22,980 nucleotides of DNA, from assembly GCA_046541355.1 (NCBI GenBank), contig JBKHDM010000047.1, forward strand, positions 1-22,980, written 5' to 3'. The stretch is from CAYZHV01 sp046541355 (GTDB lineage: Bacteria; Spirochaetota; Spirochaetia; DSM-27196; Alkalispirochaetaceae). A program made the position numbers and the translations under genes. Shown here one piece after another: positions 7,694 through 14,324 of this stretch. Every line of letters starts with the position of its first letter. Within the stretch, counting starts at the first letter, position 1. Below the pieces are notes generated by a model. The model ran no database searches, was not told where the DNA came from, and saw only the letters and a list, made by a program, of their open reading frames with translations.

Positions 7694-8034
7694 TACTCCT
7701 CCTCCTCCACCAGTCCCCGGGCGTAATCGACGGGAAGGGTAAAAAAGATACCCGTTCCCGGAGTGGAGAGCCCGCCGCACACCTGGTCGAGCAGCTCCTC
7801 GAGCCGCGAAATGAGATCATGGTTTCGTACAACCGAGAGTATCGTCTTGTTATACGGCTTATTGCCGGTCATGAAGCGGCGGAACTCAGCGAAGAGGGGA
7901 ACCTCGTAACTGAGGAAGCGTCCCATTCCCTCACTGTCGAGAATCGTCGCCCCCTGTATGCCCGCCTCGGCGTACGCCTCGAGGACTTGTTCCAGAAGGT
8001 CCTCATTGTTGAGCACAAAAACGATCAGTTTCAC
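7693..8034 (-). CDS. PII-like (GlnB-fold) signalling protein
   Basis: A 113-residue protein that aligns by eye with the GlnB fold. It has MKLIVFVLNNEDLLEQVLEA as beta1-alpha1, then EAGIQGATILDSEGMGR (canonical G-V-x-G-x-T-V-x-x-V-x-G-x-G-R), a shortened T-loop region (about residues 40-62), TILSVVRNHDLISRLEELL, and PGTGIFFTLPVD at 92-103 (canonical G-D-G-K-I-F-V-x-P-V). The uridylylation Tyr and the Lys of GDGKI are not preserved, so ligand binding probably differs from GlnB. The GTG at 8034 is chosen because it puts the protein exactly at the family N terminus. It is the first gene of the antiporter operon and seems to be translated leaderless. A divergent PII/PII-like family member is the best reading; no exact subfamily is claimed. 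Confidence 0.78.
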   Translation of the reverse strand: MKLIVFVLNNEDLLEQVLEAYAEAGIQGATILDSEGMGRFLSYEVPLFAEFRRFMTGNKPYNKTILSVVRNHDLISRLEELLDQVCGGLSTPGTGIFFTLPVDYARGLVEEEE

Positions 8035-8041
8035 TCGGTGC

Positions 8042-8070
8042 AGTATAAAGCGGCCTCACTCACCTGTCAC
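8042..8070 (-). promoter_or_regulatory. Promoter of the PII-EIIA-Mrp operon (predicted leaderless)
   Basis: On the minus strand GTGACA (8070-8065) and TATACT (8047-8042) are separated by exactly 17 bp. The -10 ends 7 nt before the GTG at 8034, so the transcript should begin at or next to the start codon, and there is no RBS between them. The -35 lies inside the 3' end of the upstream reductase gene, giving the operon its own promoter. Confidence 0.65.
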
Positions 8071-8647
8071 CATCCTCTTGCGGTTCTCGGCTCCTCGGAC
8101 CCGCCTCTCCCGCCGGCGTAAAGGGACGGCGCTCGTAGGTGAGCTGGAGAAAGCCGCTGTCGTAGGCGTCCGCGTCGGTGAGCTGCCAGGGCAGATCCGG
8201 CGCTCGCCGTCGAAAGAGGGGAATACCCGATCCCAGGGGCCTCGGGAGTACCGTAAGGATCATCCGGTCGATGAGATCCGCCTCCAGGAGCAGTGAGTTG
8301 AGCTCGCTGCCGCCGACGAGCCAGATGTCGCCCCCATCCTCTCCCTTGAGTTCCCGAACCATCGAGACCGGGTCCCGGTTGGTAACCTCAGCATACTCGG
8401 AGGGCACCGGTTCACTCCGGGTAAAAACGATATTTCGTTTTCCCGGGTAGGGAAACTCCACCGGGAAACCCAGAATCTGCCGGAAGGTCCGATTACCCAT
8501 GAGTGTTGTATCCACGGAGTCGAAAAACTCCTGATAGCCGTAGTCCTCCTCACCGGTGTCGGCGGATTCGAGCCAGTCGATCGAGCCGTCCTCCCGGGCG
8601 ATGTAGCCGTCCAGGGAGGTGGCTATGTAGAGCAGTAGATTGCGCAT
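8060..8647 (-). CDS. DHFR/RibD C-terminal family reductase
   Basis: A 195-residue protein of the RibD_C/dihydrofolate reductase-like family (YwjB/YyaP type). Its N-terminal LLLYIATSLDGYIAREDGSIDWL matches the family start (S-x-D-G-x-I-A), and there is a TLMGNRTFR segment. IWLVGGSELNSLLLEADLID is the NADPH-binding G-G-x-x-L-x-x-x-L region, followed by LGSGIPLF. These enzymes reduce pterin-like or flavin-precursor substrates; the real substrate here is unknown. The C-terminal 20 residues are polar and dispensable-looking. The ATG at 8647 has no good RBS. The 3' end carries the promoter of the PII operon. Confidence 0.88.
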   Translation of the reverse strand: MRNLLLYIATSLDGYIAREDGSIDWLESADTGEEDYGYQEFFDSVDTTLMGNRTFRQILGFPVEFPYPGKRNIVFTRSEPVPSEYAEVTNRDPVSMVRELKGEDGGDIWLVGGSELNSLLLEADLIDRMILTVLPRPLGSGIPLFRRRAPDLPWQLTDADAYDSGFLQLTYERRPFTPAGEAGPRSREPQEDGDR

Positions 8648-8656
8648 GCTCTGCTC

Positions 8657-8686
8657 ATGCTACTTCCCTCGGCCGGATTGATTCAA
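8657..8686 (-). promoter_or_regulatory. Promoter of the DHFR-family gene (near-leaderless)
   Basis: On the minus strand TTGAAT (8686-8681), an 18-bp spacer and TAGCAT (8662-8657) precede the ATG by 9 nt. A short inverted repeat GCATG-7nt-CATGC (8644-8660) covers the start codon and part of the -10. Confidence 0.45.
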
Positions 8687-8725
8687 CGCGCTCCCTCGAC
8701 AGCGGTACCCGAACGGGCCAGGGGG

Positions 8726-9295
8726 CTATTCCTCCTGCTTCCCCGGCTTGTCCACCAGACGCACCGTAGAGGCGTGAAGCCCCTTTTCTCCCATCTCCTC
8801 GGAGTAGTTGACTCCCGACCCGAGAACGAGTCGGTCGAAGTCGTTGTTGAGTACTCCCCTCCGGTGAAAGTAGACGTCCCGGCCGTCGACGCTGCGGAGA
8901 AAGCCGTAATCATCAAAGAGCTTGATCACAATGCCGACTCTCTGCTGCTCGGGATGAGCCTTCTCCTTACCCCGCTGACGATCGTTTAACTCCTTGAGCT
9001 GCCGGCCGGCATCAACAAAGACGTCGCGGATAACCGCCTGAAGATCCTCCTGGGCGCTTCCCTGCCCCGGCTCCCGGCGAGCCACCAGCTCATGCCGGGG
9101 CGGGACGGTCAGATCGACCCGCACGCGGTAACCGCTGCCGGAGCGAACGTGCTCCTGCGGCTTTTCAACGGCTACACGACAGCTCGAGATGTGGTCGTTG
9201 TACCGTTCGAGCTGCGCCGCCTTCTGCCTGACCAGCGCCTCGATGTCTTCACTTTTTGTTCCGTCCCGAAAAGATAGTTCCAGGGGCAGGTTCAT
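8726..9295 (-). CDS. HPF/RaiA ribosome-binding domain fused to a cold-shock domain
   Basis: A 189-residue two-domain protein. Residues 1-105 have the HPF/RaiA (sigma54 modulation) pattern: LELSFRD strand, a helix with ALVRQKAAQLERYNDHISSC, the YRVRVDLTVPPRHELVARRE strand and DLQAVIRDVFVDAGRQLKEL. Residues 119-183 are a cold-shock domain with RNP1-like YGFLRS (130-135) and RNP2-like DVYFHR (140-145). A basic linker (about 105-118) joins them. HPF proteins bind the 30S decoding site in starved cells, and CSDs bind single-stranded RNA; the pairing suggests stress-time ribosome protection. The ATG at 9295 has a strong AAAGGAGG RBS. Confidence 0.92.
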   Translation of the reverse strand: MNLPLELSFRDGTKSEDIEALVRQKAAQLERYNDHISSCRVAVEKPQEHVRSGSGYRVRVDLTVPPRHELVARREPGQGSAQEDLQAVIRDVFVDAGRQLKELNDRQRGKEKAHPEQQRVGIVIKLFDDYGFLRSVDGRDVYFHRRGVLNNDFDRLVLGSGVNYSEEMGEKGLHASTVRLVDKPGKQEE

Positions 9296-9336
9296 CTGCG
9301 TCCTCCTTTGGGCTGAAAGGGCTGCTCTTGCATGAG

Positions 9337-9358
9337 AGGGGGACTACGTGTTCCCCCT
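9337..9358. promoter_or_regulatory. Stem-loop in the leader region upstream of the HPF-CSD gene
   Basis: AGGGGGA (9337-9343) pairs with TCCCCCT (9352-9358) across an 8-nt loop, a perfect 7-bp stem. It lies in the divergent gap, about 42 nt upstream of the HPF-CSD start, probably in its 5' leader. No T run follows on either strand, so it is not an obvious terminator. It could be a cis-acting RNA structure or an operator. Confidence 0.4.
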
Positions 9359-9438
9359 GAGACCAACCTACTATCACCCTGGGAGGGGAGGCAAAGTGAC
9401 AAACCGCCCCTCGCTATACCCAACACTTTTTTTAGAGC

Positions 9439-9444
9439 TATACT
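9439..9444 (+). promoter_or_regulatory. -10 box of the squalene/phytoene synthase gene
   Basis: TATACT ends 9 nt before the ATG at 9454, downstream of a T7 tract (9427-9433). No clear -35 is seen at 16-18 bp, and there is no RBS between box and start codon. Confidence 0.45.
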
Positions 9445-9453
9445 AGAGCACAG

Positions 9454-10521
9454 ATGTCGAGTTCACTTCCCCTGGGAGAGCGAAAGCGAAGCGTCTCGCC
9501 TGCCGCCGGAGGCCGTGTCGCCCTTACCGGAAGCATCCAGGAGGGCAGCCTCTCCAAGCGGGCACTCTACGAACTCCTCGAGCGGGTGAGCCGTACCTTT
9601 GCCCTCTCCAACCGGATGCTCCCCCGACGGTTTCGCGACCCGATGACCGTCGCCTACCTCCTTTTTCGTGTCTCCGACTACCTCGAAGACAATCCCGTTC
9701 TCCGGCGGCAGGAGAAGGCGGCGATGCTGAGAACCTGGGAGCGGGTACTCGCCGGGGCGGCGCCTTACGCAGAGCTCGAGGGAGCGATGCGGCCTCTACC
9801 CTGGGAGGACGGGGAGGCGGAGGTGGCCCGCCGGTTTCGGCAGCTCCTCGAGAATCTCGAGTCGCTGCAGCCGGAGGTGTGCGAGGCGATACGACGGCGG
9901 GCCCGGGAGACAACCCGTGGCATGGAGCTGTGGCAGCACAAGGGGCCGAGGATCCGGACCGAGGCGGAGCTCGATGAGTACATGCACTACGTTGCCGGGA
10001 TCGTCGGGCTGATGATCACCGAGGTCTTCTCTTCGATCTCCATCACCGTCCGGTGCCGTCGGCGGCAACTGCTGCCGCTGTCGAGGGAGTACGGTCTCGG
10101 ACTCCAGACGGTGAATATCCTGCGAGGGGTACGCAAAGACCGGGAACGAGGGTGGATATTCATCCCGGAGGAGTTCTGTCGGGAGGCGGGTATAGGCCCG
10201 GAGGAACTATTTAACGAGAAGCGGATAGAGGAGTCCCTGCTTGTAATCGACCGCCTCATCTCAAAGGCGGAGCGCCACCTTCGGGAGGGGCTGTGCTACG
10301 TCCTCGCCCTGCCTCGATCTCTCTACCGCGTCCGGGTGGCGGCGATGTGGCCGTTGATGTTTGCAGCCCGAACCCTCTCGATCGCCCGGGCTAATCCCGC
10401 GGTGCTCCGGGACGAGGCAAAAATGGGTCGGAGGGATGTGATGCGTATCCTCCGCCACACCGTTGTCCTTGGCTGGTCCGACCGGTGGGTAGAGCACTAC
10501 TTCGACCGGCTCTTGAGATAA
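9454..10521 (+). CDS. Squalene/phytoene synthase family protein
   Basis: A 355-residue trans-isoprenyl diphosphate synthase (head-to-head) fold. VSRTFALSNRMLP (45-57) and YLLFRVSDYLEDN (68-80) give the first Asp-rich motif D75-x-x-E78-D79, closer to squalene synthase (DxxED) than to CrtB. YMHYVAGIVGLMITEVF (176-192) is a conserved helix. The second motif reads NILRGVRKDRERGWIFIP (221-238): D229 is kept, but the usual Asp after N-x-x-R is Gly225. A hydrophobic stretch near 305-325 may contact the membrane. The ATG at 9454 has no RBS and no better in-frame start exists nearby. The likely product is a C30 or C40 terpene, but no partner hop or carotenoid gene is near. Loss of one Asp leaves activity open. 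Confidence 0.85.
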   Translation: MSSSLPLGERKRSVSPAAGGRVALTGSIQEGSLSKRALYELLERVSRTFALSNRMLPRRFRDPMTVAYLLFRVSDYLEDNPVLRRQEKAAMLRTWERVLAGAAPYAELEGAMRPLPWEDGEAEVARRFRQLLENLESLQPEVCEAIRRRARETTRGMELWQHKGPRIRTEAELDEYMHYVAGIVGLMITEVFSSISITVRCRRRQLLPLSREYGLGLQTVNILRGVRKDRERGWIFIPEEFCREAGIGPEELFNEKRIEESLLVIDRLISKAERHLREGLCYVLALPRSLYRVRVAAMWPLMFAARTLSIARANPAVLRDEAKMGRRDVMRILRHTVVLGWSDRWVEHYFDRLLR

Positions 10522-10542
10522 TCATGCGCCTGTTCCTATCTT
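10513..10542 (+). promoter_or_regulatory. Promoter of the DksA/TraR-like gene
   Basis: TTGAGA (10513-10518), an 18-bp spacer and TATCTT (10537-10542). The -35 is the last two sense codons of the upstream synthase gene. The ATG at 10553 is 10 nt past the -10; GAGGATAGG in between could serve as an RBS only if transcription starts unusually close to the -10. Confidence 0.45.
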
Positions 10543-10552
10543 TGAGGATAGG

Positions 10553-10945
10553 ATGCAAGAATTAGACAGAGAGTTTCTCGACAGGCAGAAAGATGAGCTC
10601 CTGCGGATGCGTGATGAGCTGCAGCAGACCCTCGAGCTCGAGGTCGACCGCTTCAATGAGTTGATGCAGGAGGTCTCCACCAAGGACCGGCCGGAGGTCG
10701 GCACGGAGCGAATCGACAATCGTCGCGCCGGGATAATTACAGCCATCGACCGCGAGAGGATGCGCCGCATCGCCGGAGCCCTCTATCGCATAGAACACGG
10801 GGGCTACGGGAGCTGCGAAACCTGCGGCTCCCCGATCAGCCGGGAGCGACTGGAGGCAAAGCCGGACGCCCTGCTCTGTGTCTCCTGCAAGGAGCGACGA
10901 GAGGCGGAGGGAGCCGGGGAGGGACCGGAAACCCTGGAAATGTGA
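10553..10945 (+). CDS. DksA/TraR C4-type zinc-finger protein
   Basis: A 130-residue protein. An N-terminal coiled coil (residues 1-40 and about 60-82, rich in Glu, Arg and Leu) is followed by a C4 zinc finger: C88-x2-C91 and C109-x2-C112 around the family motif YGSCETCGSPISRERLEAKPDALLCVSC. DksA-type proteins bind the secondary channel of RNA polymerase and shift transcription under stringent conditions. The coiled-coil tip does not show the DxxDxA motif of E. coli DksA, so it may be a YocK/TraR-like member. Its stop codon lies inside a 20-bp palindrome shared with the convergent archease gene. Confidence 0.9.
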   Translation: MQELDREFLDRQKDELLRMRDELQQTLELEVDRFNELMQEVSTKDRPEVGTERIDNRRAGIITAIDRERMRRIAGALYRIEHGGYGSCETCGSPISRERLEAKPDALLCVSCKERREAEGAGEGPETLEM

Positions 10946-10961
10946 GCCACCGGTGGCTCAC
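10942..10961. terminator. Palindrome holding both convergent stop codons (putative bidirectional terminator)
   Basis: A perfect 20-bp palindrome: 8-bp arms GTGAGCCA/TGGCTCAC around CCGG. The TGA of the DksA-like gene (10943-10945, plus) and the TGA of archease (10960-10958, minus) sit at mirror positions in the two arms. There is no T run, so intrinsic termination is uncertain; it could instead end transcripts by Rho or protect 3' ends. Confidence 0.6.
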
Positions 10962-11389
10962 GTGTCGAGGACGACCCGGGTCTCCCAGCCGTCTTCGATC
11001 CGCCGCAGGTAGAACTGGTGGAGGGCGACCGCCTTGATATCGACCCCGAGACTCCCCCTTCTCGGGTCAATTGATTCCCCCGCCGCAACCCCCTGAAAGA
11101 TGTATCGCTCCTCCCGCATGCCGAGCTCGAAGGTGCGAAGCGTGAGTACTATACCCTCCGCGTCCTTGTAGTAGAGAAGCTCCCCGAGCAGGTCGAGAAG
11201 CAGCAGCTCGGGATCATCGTTTACCAGAGAGATCTGCCGTCTCTCGATCGGCCGCAGGCGCCTCGGATTGTCGACCATCAGCTCTACCGTCGCCTCCCAG
11301 GCAAAGGCGAGGAGCTCCTCGAGGGTCTCGGCGTACGCCTCGAAAGCGACATCCGCGGTTCGCGCATCATCAACGTAACGGTACGGCAC
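10958..11389 (-). CDS. Archease
   Basis: A 143-residue protein of the archease family (MTH1598/TM1083), the usual length. YRYVDDARTADVAFEAYAETLEELL (3-27) matches the N-terminal motif Y-x-Y-x-x-H-T-A-D-x-x-x-x-A-x-G-x-T, with Arg in place of the His before T-A-D. LLLLDLLGELLYYKDAEG and the end IKAVALHQFYL...GWETRVVLD are also canonical. Archease activates the RNA ligase RtcB by speeding its guanylylation; no rtcB is visible in this window. The GTG at 11389 follows an AGGGGG RBS and gives the family N terminus. Confidence 0.92.
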   Translation of the reverse strand: MPYRYVDDARTADVAFEAYAETLEELLAFAWEATVELMVDNPRRLRPIERRQISLVNDDPELLLLDLLGELLYYKDAEGIVLTLRTFELGMREERYIFQGVAAGESIDPRRGSLGVDIKAVALHQFYLRRIEDGWETRVVLDT

Positions 11390-11436
11390 AGCTTCCCCCT
11401 ACTTACCTATCGGCGGGTGAGGCGGGATCTTTCGTA

Positions 11437-11631
11437 TCAGAAGTAGCGGGGAAGGAGAAGAAGGAGGGCAAGGAGTACCATCGTTGTGCCGATGGTCAAG
11501 GCAATCCGGGAGAACAGGCGCAGGGCCGACTCGGACTCCGCATCCCCCGCCCGACGACGGAGATAGACTCCCAGGCCAATGGTGAAAAGCCCGACAAAAA
11601 TCTGAATGATCAGTTCGCTTGCCGCAGGCAC
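11437..11631 (-). CDS. Small two-helix membrane protein, unknown function
   Basis: A 64-residue reading frame with two hydrophobic helices (about 6-24 and 40-60) separated by a charged loop (RRRAGDAESESALRLFSR). The GTG start at 11631 has GAGGGGG about 8 nt upstream. It lies 47 nt upstream of archease on the same strand and may be its operon partner. I do not recognise a family. Its alternating hydrophobic/polar layout and RBS argue for a real gene; its size and lack of motif keep confidence moderate. Confidence 0.55.
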   Translation of the reverse strand: MPAASELIIQIFVGLFTIGLGVYLRRRAGDAESESALRLFSRIALTIGTTMVLLALLLLLPRYF

Positions 11632-11807
11632 TACCGCGCCCCCTCTCGGTTAACCGCGGTCCGGCGGAACCGGCGGAGACACTCCCGGCTCCTGATCCCG
11701 TTGTATAGCTCCATGCCAGGCAGTGTACCACGCTCTCGACGGTTCTGCCTCCCGGCTTTGACTCTCCCGTACAGCGGTCGTACGCTTAGGAGAGAGGAGG
11801 CAGTCCA

Positions 11808-12962
11808 ATGAGAGCGCGAACCCTCACTCTGACGGCGATACTCTTCTGCGTCGCGATCGCTTCGTTCGGCGTCGAGCTCGCCGTTGATGAGTCGCAGCAG
11901 AACGAAACCGGCACTATCAACGACGACTATCTCGTTATCCGGGAGAGCCTCGGATTCTCCGGTTCCACGGAGTCTCTTTACTTCTTTGGGGAGAGCCTCT
12001 CCTTTACCGGAACCGCCTCGGGCAACCTGCTGGCGGCGGCCGAAAACATAGACGCCGAAGGGAGGGTGGGTGACGACACCTTCCTCGCCGGCCGCACTGT
12101 CTCGATGAACGGTGAGTTCTCCAGCACCACCTTCGCAGTCGCCGAGTCGGTCCTCCTCACCGAAAACGCCGGAGTCTCCGGGGCACTCTTTGCGGCGGGA
12201 CGGGATGTCCGCATAGACGGCACCGTCGACGGCGACCTCTACTCCGCAGCCCGGGAGCTGCTCATCGCAGGTACCGTTGACGGGGACGTGCGAGCGCGGG
12301 GAAGGAGCATCAGGATCCTTGAGACCGGGCGCATCACCGGTGACCTCCACTACGACGCGCCCCGGGAACTCTCAGCCGCCGAACGGGAGCGAGTGGATGG
12401 CTCGGTGACCTTCGATGAGCTCCCCTCGATGAGAAAAGAGTCGTTGTGGGGCTTTCCCTTCGCTCTTGCAAAGTGGATTACCCGGATTGTGATCTCTCTT
12501 TCGCTCCTGCTGTTTACCCTCCTGTTCTACCTCTTTCCGGGAATACGGATGCCCGAAAGCAGGCGGGACCAGAAGCGGTTCTGGAAGACGATCGCCTGGG
12601 GATTGCTCCCTTTCTTCGGCTACCCGGTCCTCATCGGTACCTTCTTCCTTGCGGGAATACTGTTCGGCATAACCGTACCGATCGCGATAGCCCTGGCAGC
12701 GGCGATCGGCCCCCTCGTCTTTCTGCTCTCAGCCCTGGCTATGCCGCAGCTCGGAAGCTACGTCGCCCGGCTTTTTCGAATGGAGCTCCACCAGCGGGAG
12801 GCGGTCTACCCGAAGCTTCTCCTCGGGTTTCCCTTCGTTCTCGTTCTCGGGACGATACCCTTTCTCAACGGCGTGTTTTTCCTGCTCTACATCTCTCTCG
12901 GCTGGGGAATCGCCCTGGAACAGCTGTTTGCGAAAGATATACATGGCGGTGCCGGCAAATAG
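11808..12962 (+). CDS. Bactofilin-like polymer-forming repeat protein with C-terminal membrane domain
   Basis: A 384-residue protein. A signal-peptide-like hydrophobic start (1-21) is followed at about residues 45-185 by short beta-helix repeats of the bactofilin/polymer-forming type (for example GTVDGDLYSAARELLIAGTVDGDVRARGRSIRI). From about 213 to 375 come four or five membrane helices. The layout suggests an extracytoplasmic or membrane-edge beta-helix anchored by a polytopic domain, unlike the short cytosolic bactofilins. It may serve envelope architecture, but no specific role is shown. A strong RBS (AGGAGAGAGGAGG) precedes the ATG; a weak promoter TTGACT (11758-11763), 17 bp, TACGCT (11781-11786) is possible. 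The glycogen synthase gene follows after 18 nt. Confidence 0.8.
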   Translation: MRARTLTLTAILFCVAIASFGVELAVDESQQNETGTINDDYLVIRESLGFSGSTESLYFFGESLSFTGTASGNLLAAAENIDAEGRVGDDTFLAGRTVSMNGEFSSTTFAVAESVLLTENAGVSGALFAAGRDVRIDGTVDGDLYSAARELLIAGTVDGDVRARGRSIRILETGRITGDLHYDAPRELSAAERERVDGSVTFDELPSMRKESLWGFPFALAKWITRIVISLSLLLFTLLFYLFPGIRMPESRRDQKRFWKTIAWGLLPFFGYPVLIGTFFLAGILFGITVPIAIALAAAIGPLVFLLSALAMPQLGSYVARLFRMELHQREAVYPKLLLGFPFVLVLGTIPFLNGVFFLLYISLGWGIALEQLFAKDIHGGAGK

Positions 12963-12966
12963 CGGT

Positions 12967-12972
12967 TATCGT
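12967..12972 (+). promoter_or_regulatory. Possible -10 box of the glycogen synthase gene
   Basis: TATCGT ends 8 nt before the ATG at 12981; there is no RBS and no convincing -35. It fits the TANNNT-near-start pattern seen at other genes, but read-through from the gene 18 nt upstream is equally possible. Confidence 0.3.
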
Positions 12973-12980
12973 ATCTGCCT

Positions 12981-14210
12981 ATGAGCGTTAAGAAGGTAGC
13001 CCTTTTTACCAACGAGTACCCTCCCTACGTCTACGGTGGGGCCGGGGTACATGTGGAGTACCTCAGCAAAGCCCTCGCCCGGATCCTCCCGGTCGAGGTG
13101 CGATGCTTCGGGGATCAGAGCTACCGTGAGGGTAATCTGACGGTCCGGGGCTACCAACCCTGGGAGGAGATGAGCCGGAACACGGACAAACGGTTTACCA
13201 GCGCCATGGGCGCCTTCTCCCAAAGCCTCGCCATGGCAAAGGATACCCTCGACGCCGAGGTGGTCCACTGTCACACCTGGTACACCCAGATGGGTGGACT
13301 GTTGGCCTCGAAGCTCTGGGATATTCCCTTTGTCCTTACCACCCACTCCCTCGAGCCGTTGAGACCGTGGAAAGTGGAGCAGCTCGGTCCGGCGTATCAC
13401 CTGTCGAGCTGGATGGAGCGGACCGCCATTGACGGGGCCGACGCGATAATCGCGGTATCCCGGGAGACCCGGCAGGACGTCTGGGATCACTTCGGGTCCG
13501 CCGAGTCGAGGACCCAGGTTATACACAACGGCATCGACCTCACTGAGTATCGCCCGGTCCCCTCGCAGGAGGCCCTCAAGCGGCGTGGCGTCGATCCCGC
13601 CAAGCCGTACGTGCTCTTTGTCGGGAGGATCACCCGGCAGAAGGGTATTATCCACCTCGTCGACGCCATACCCTATATCGACCCGAAGATCCAGGTAGTG
13701 CTTCTCGCCGGTGCTCCCGATACCGAGGAGATCGGCCGGGAGATGAAGGATCGGGTCGCTCAAGCGAGAAGCGTCAGGGACGGCGTCATCTGGGTCGATG
13801 AAATGGTCAGCCGGCAGGAGGTGATCGAGTTCTACTCTCACGCCACCGTCTTCTGCTGTCCCTCGGTCTATGAGCCCTTCGGGATTATCAACCTCGAGGC
13901 GATGGCGTGTGAGACGCCGGTGGTCGCCTCGGCAGTCGGCGGTATCCCGGAGGTCGTTGTTCCCGAACAGACGGGACTCCTGGTTAATCTCGAGCTCGAG
14001 GCAGGCACCTTTACCCCCCGGGAGCCGGAACGCTTCTCCCGGGAGCTCGCCGAGGCGATCAACCGGATCGCCTCCGACCCGCAGCTCGCACGGCGGATGG
14101 GCGTCGCCGGGCGAAAGCGCGCCGAGGACCACTTCAGCTGGGATGCGATAGCGGCAAAAACCGTGGAACTCTACGACCAGCTCATCCAGCGGCGTCAGAC
14201 GGCGGTGTAA
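12981..14210 (+). CDS. glgA: GT4-type glycogen synthase / maltose-1-phosphate synthase (actinobacterial GlgA/GlgM type)
   Basis: A 409-residue GT-B glycosyltransferase. The N terminus FTNEYPPYVYGGAGVHVEYL (9-28) and AKPYVLFVGRITRQKG hold the family's sugar-nucleotide and acceptor segments. VHCHTWYTQ, THSLEPLRPWKVEQLG and VIHNGIDLTEYRP are very close to the actinobacterial GlgA (GlgM) pattern. YEPFGIINLEAMACETPVV carries the E-x7-E motif of retaining GT4 enzymes. It uses ADP-glucose either to extend alpha-glucan or, in mycobacteria, to make alpha-maltose-1-phosphate; sequence alone does not separate the two. It is much shorter than and unlike enteric GT5 GlgA. No other glycogen gene is in the window. 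Confidence 0.92.
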   Translation: MSVKKVALFTNEYPPYVYGGAGVHVEYLSKALARILPVEVRCFGDQSYREGNLTVRGYQPWEEMSRNTDKRFTSAMGAFSQSLAMAKDTLDAEVVHCHTWYTQMGGLLASKLWDIPFVLTTHSLEPLRPWKVEQLGPAYHLSSWMERTAIDGADAIIAVSRETRQDVWDHFGSAESRTQVIHNGIDLTEYRPVPSQEALKRRGVDPAKPYVLFVGRITRQKGIIHLVDAIPYIDPKIQVVLLAGAPDTEEIGREMKDRVAQARSVRDGVIWVDEMVSRQEVIEFYSHATVFCCPSVYEPFGIINLEAMACETPVVASAVGGIPEVVVPEQTGLLVNLELEAGTFTPREPERFSRELAEAINRIASDPQLARRMGVAGRKRAEDHFSWDAIAAKTVELYDQLIQRRQTAV

Positions 14211-14226
14211 CGGCTGCCGAAAGCGC

Positions 14227-14303
14227 CCCGGGATGTTCACCCCGCGGCCCCGCAGCGGCCGACCAGCCCGGGATGTTCACCCCGCGGCCCCGCAGCAGCC
14301 GAC
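14227..14303. repeat. Two 37-bp direct repeats in a convergent gap
   Basis: Copies at 14227-14263 and 14267-14303 share CCCGGGATGTTCACCCCGCG and its continuation, with a single G/A difference, at a 40-bp period. They fill the 114-bp gap between glycogen synthase and the convergent lyase gene. Each copy is itself rich in short inverted repeats (GCGGCC/GGCCGC-like). Confidence 0.85.
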
Positions 14304-14324
14304 AGCGCCCCGGCCCGGGCGCCG

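Noticed and set aside
8644..8660. Operator-like inverted repeat GCATG-7-CATGC over the start of the DHFR-like gene
   Set aside because: Only 5-bp arms; no regulator gene or second copy supports it, so it is mentioned only with the promoter.
11631..12350. Minus-strand open frame of 239 codons over the bactofilin-like gene
   Set aside because: Antisense to a gene with signal peptide, repeats and RBS; no recognisable motif.
12966..14240. Minus-strand open frame of 424 codons antisense to glgA
   Set aside because: No motif; glgA on the plus strand is complete and convincing.
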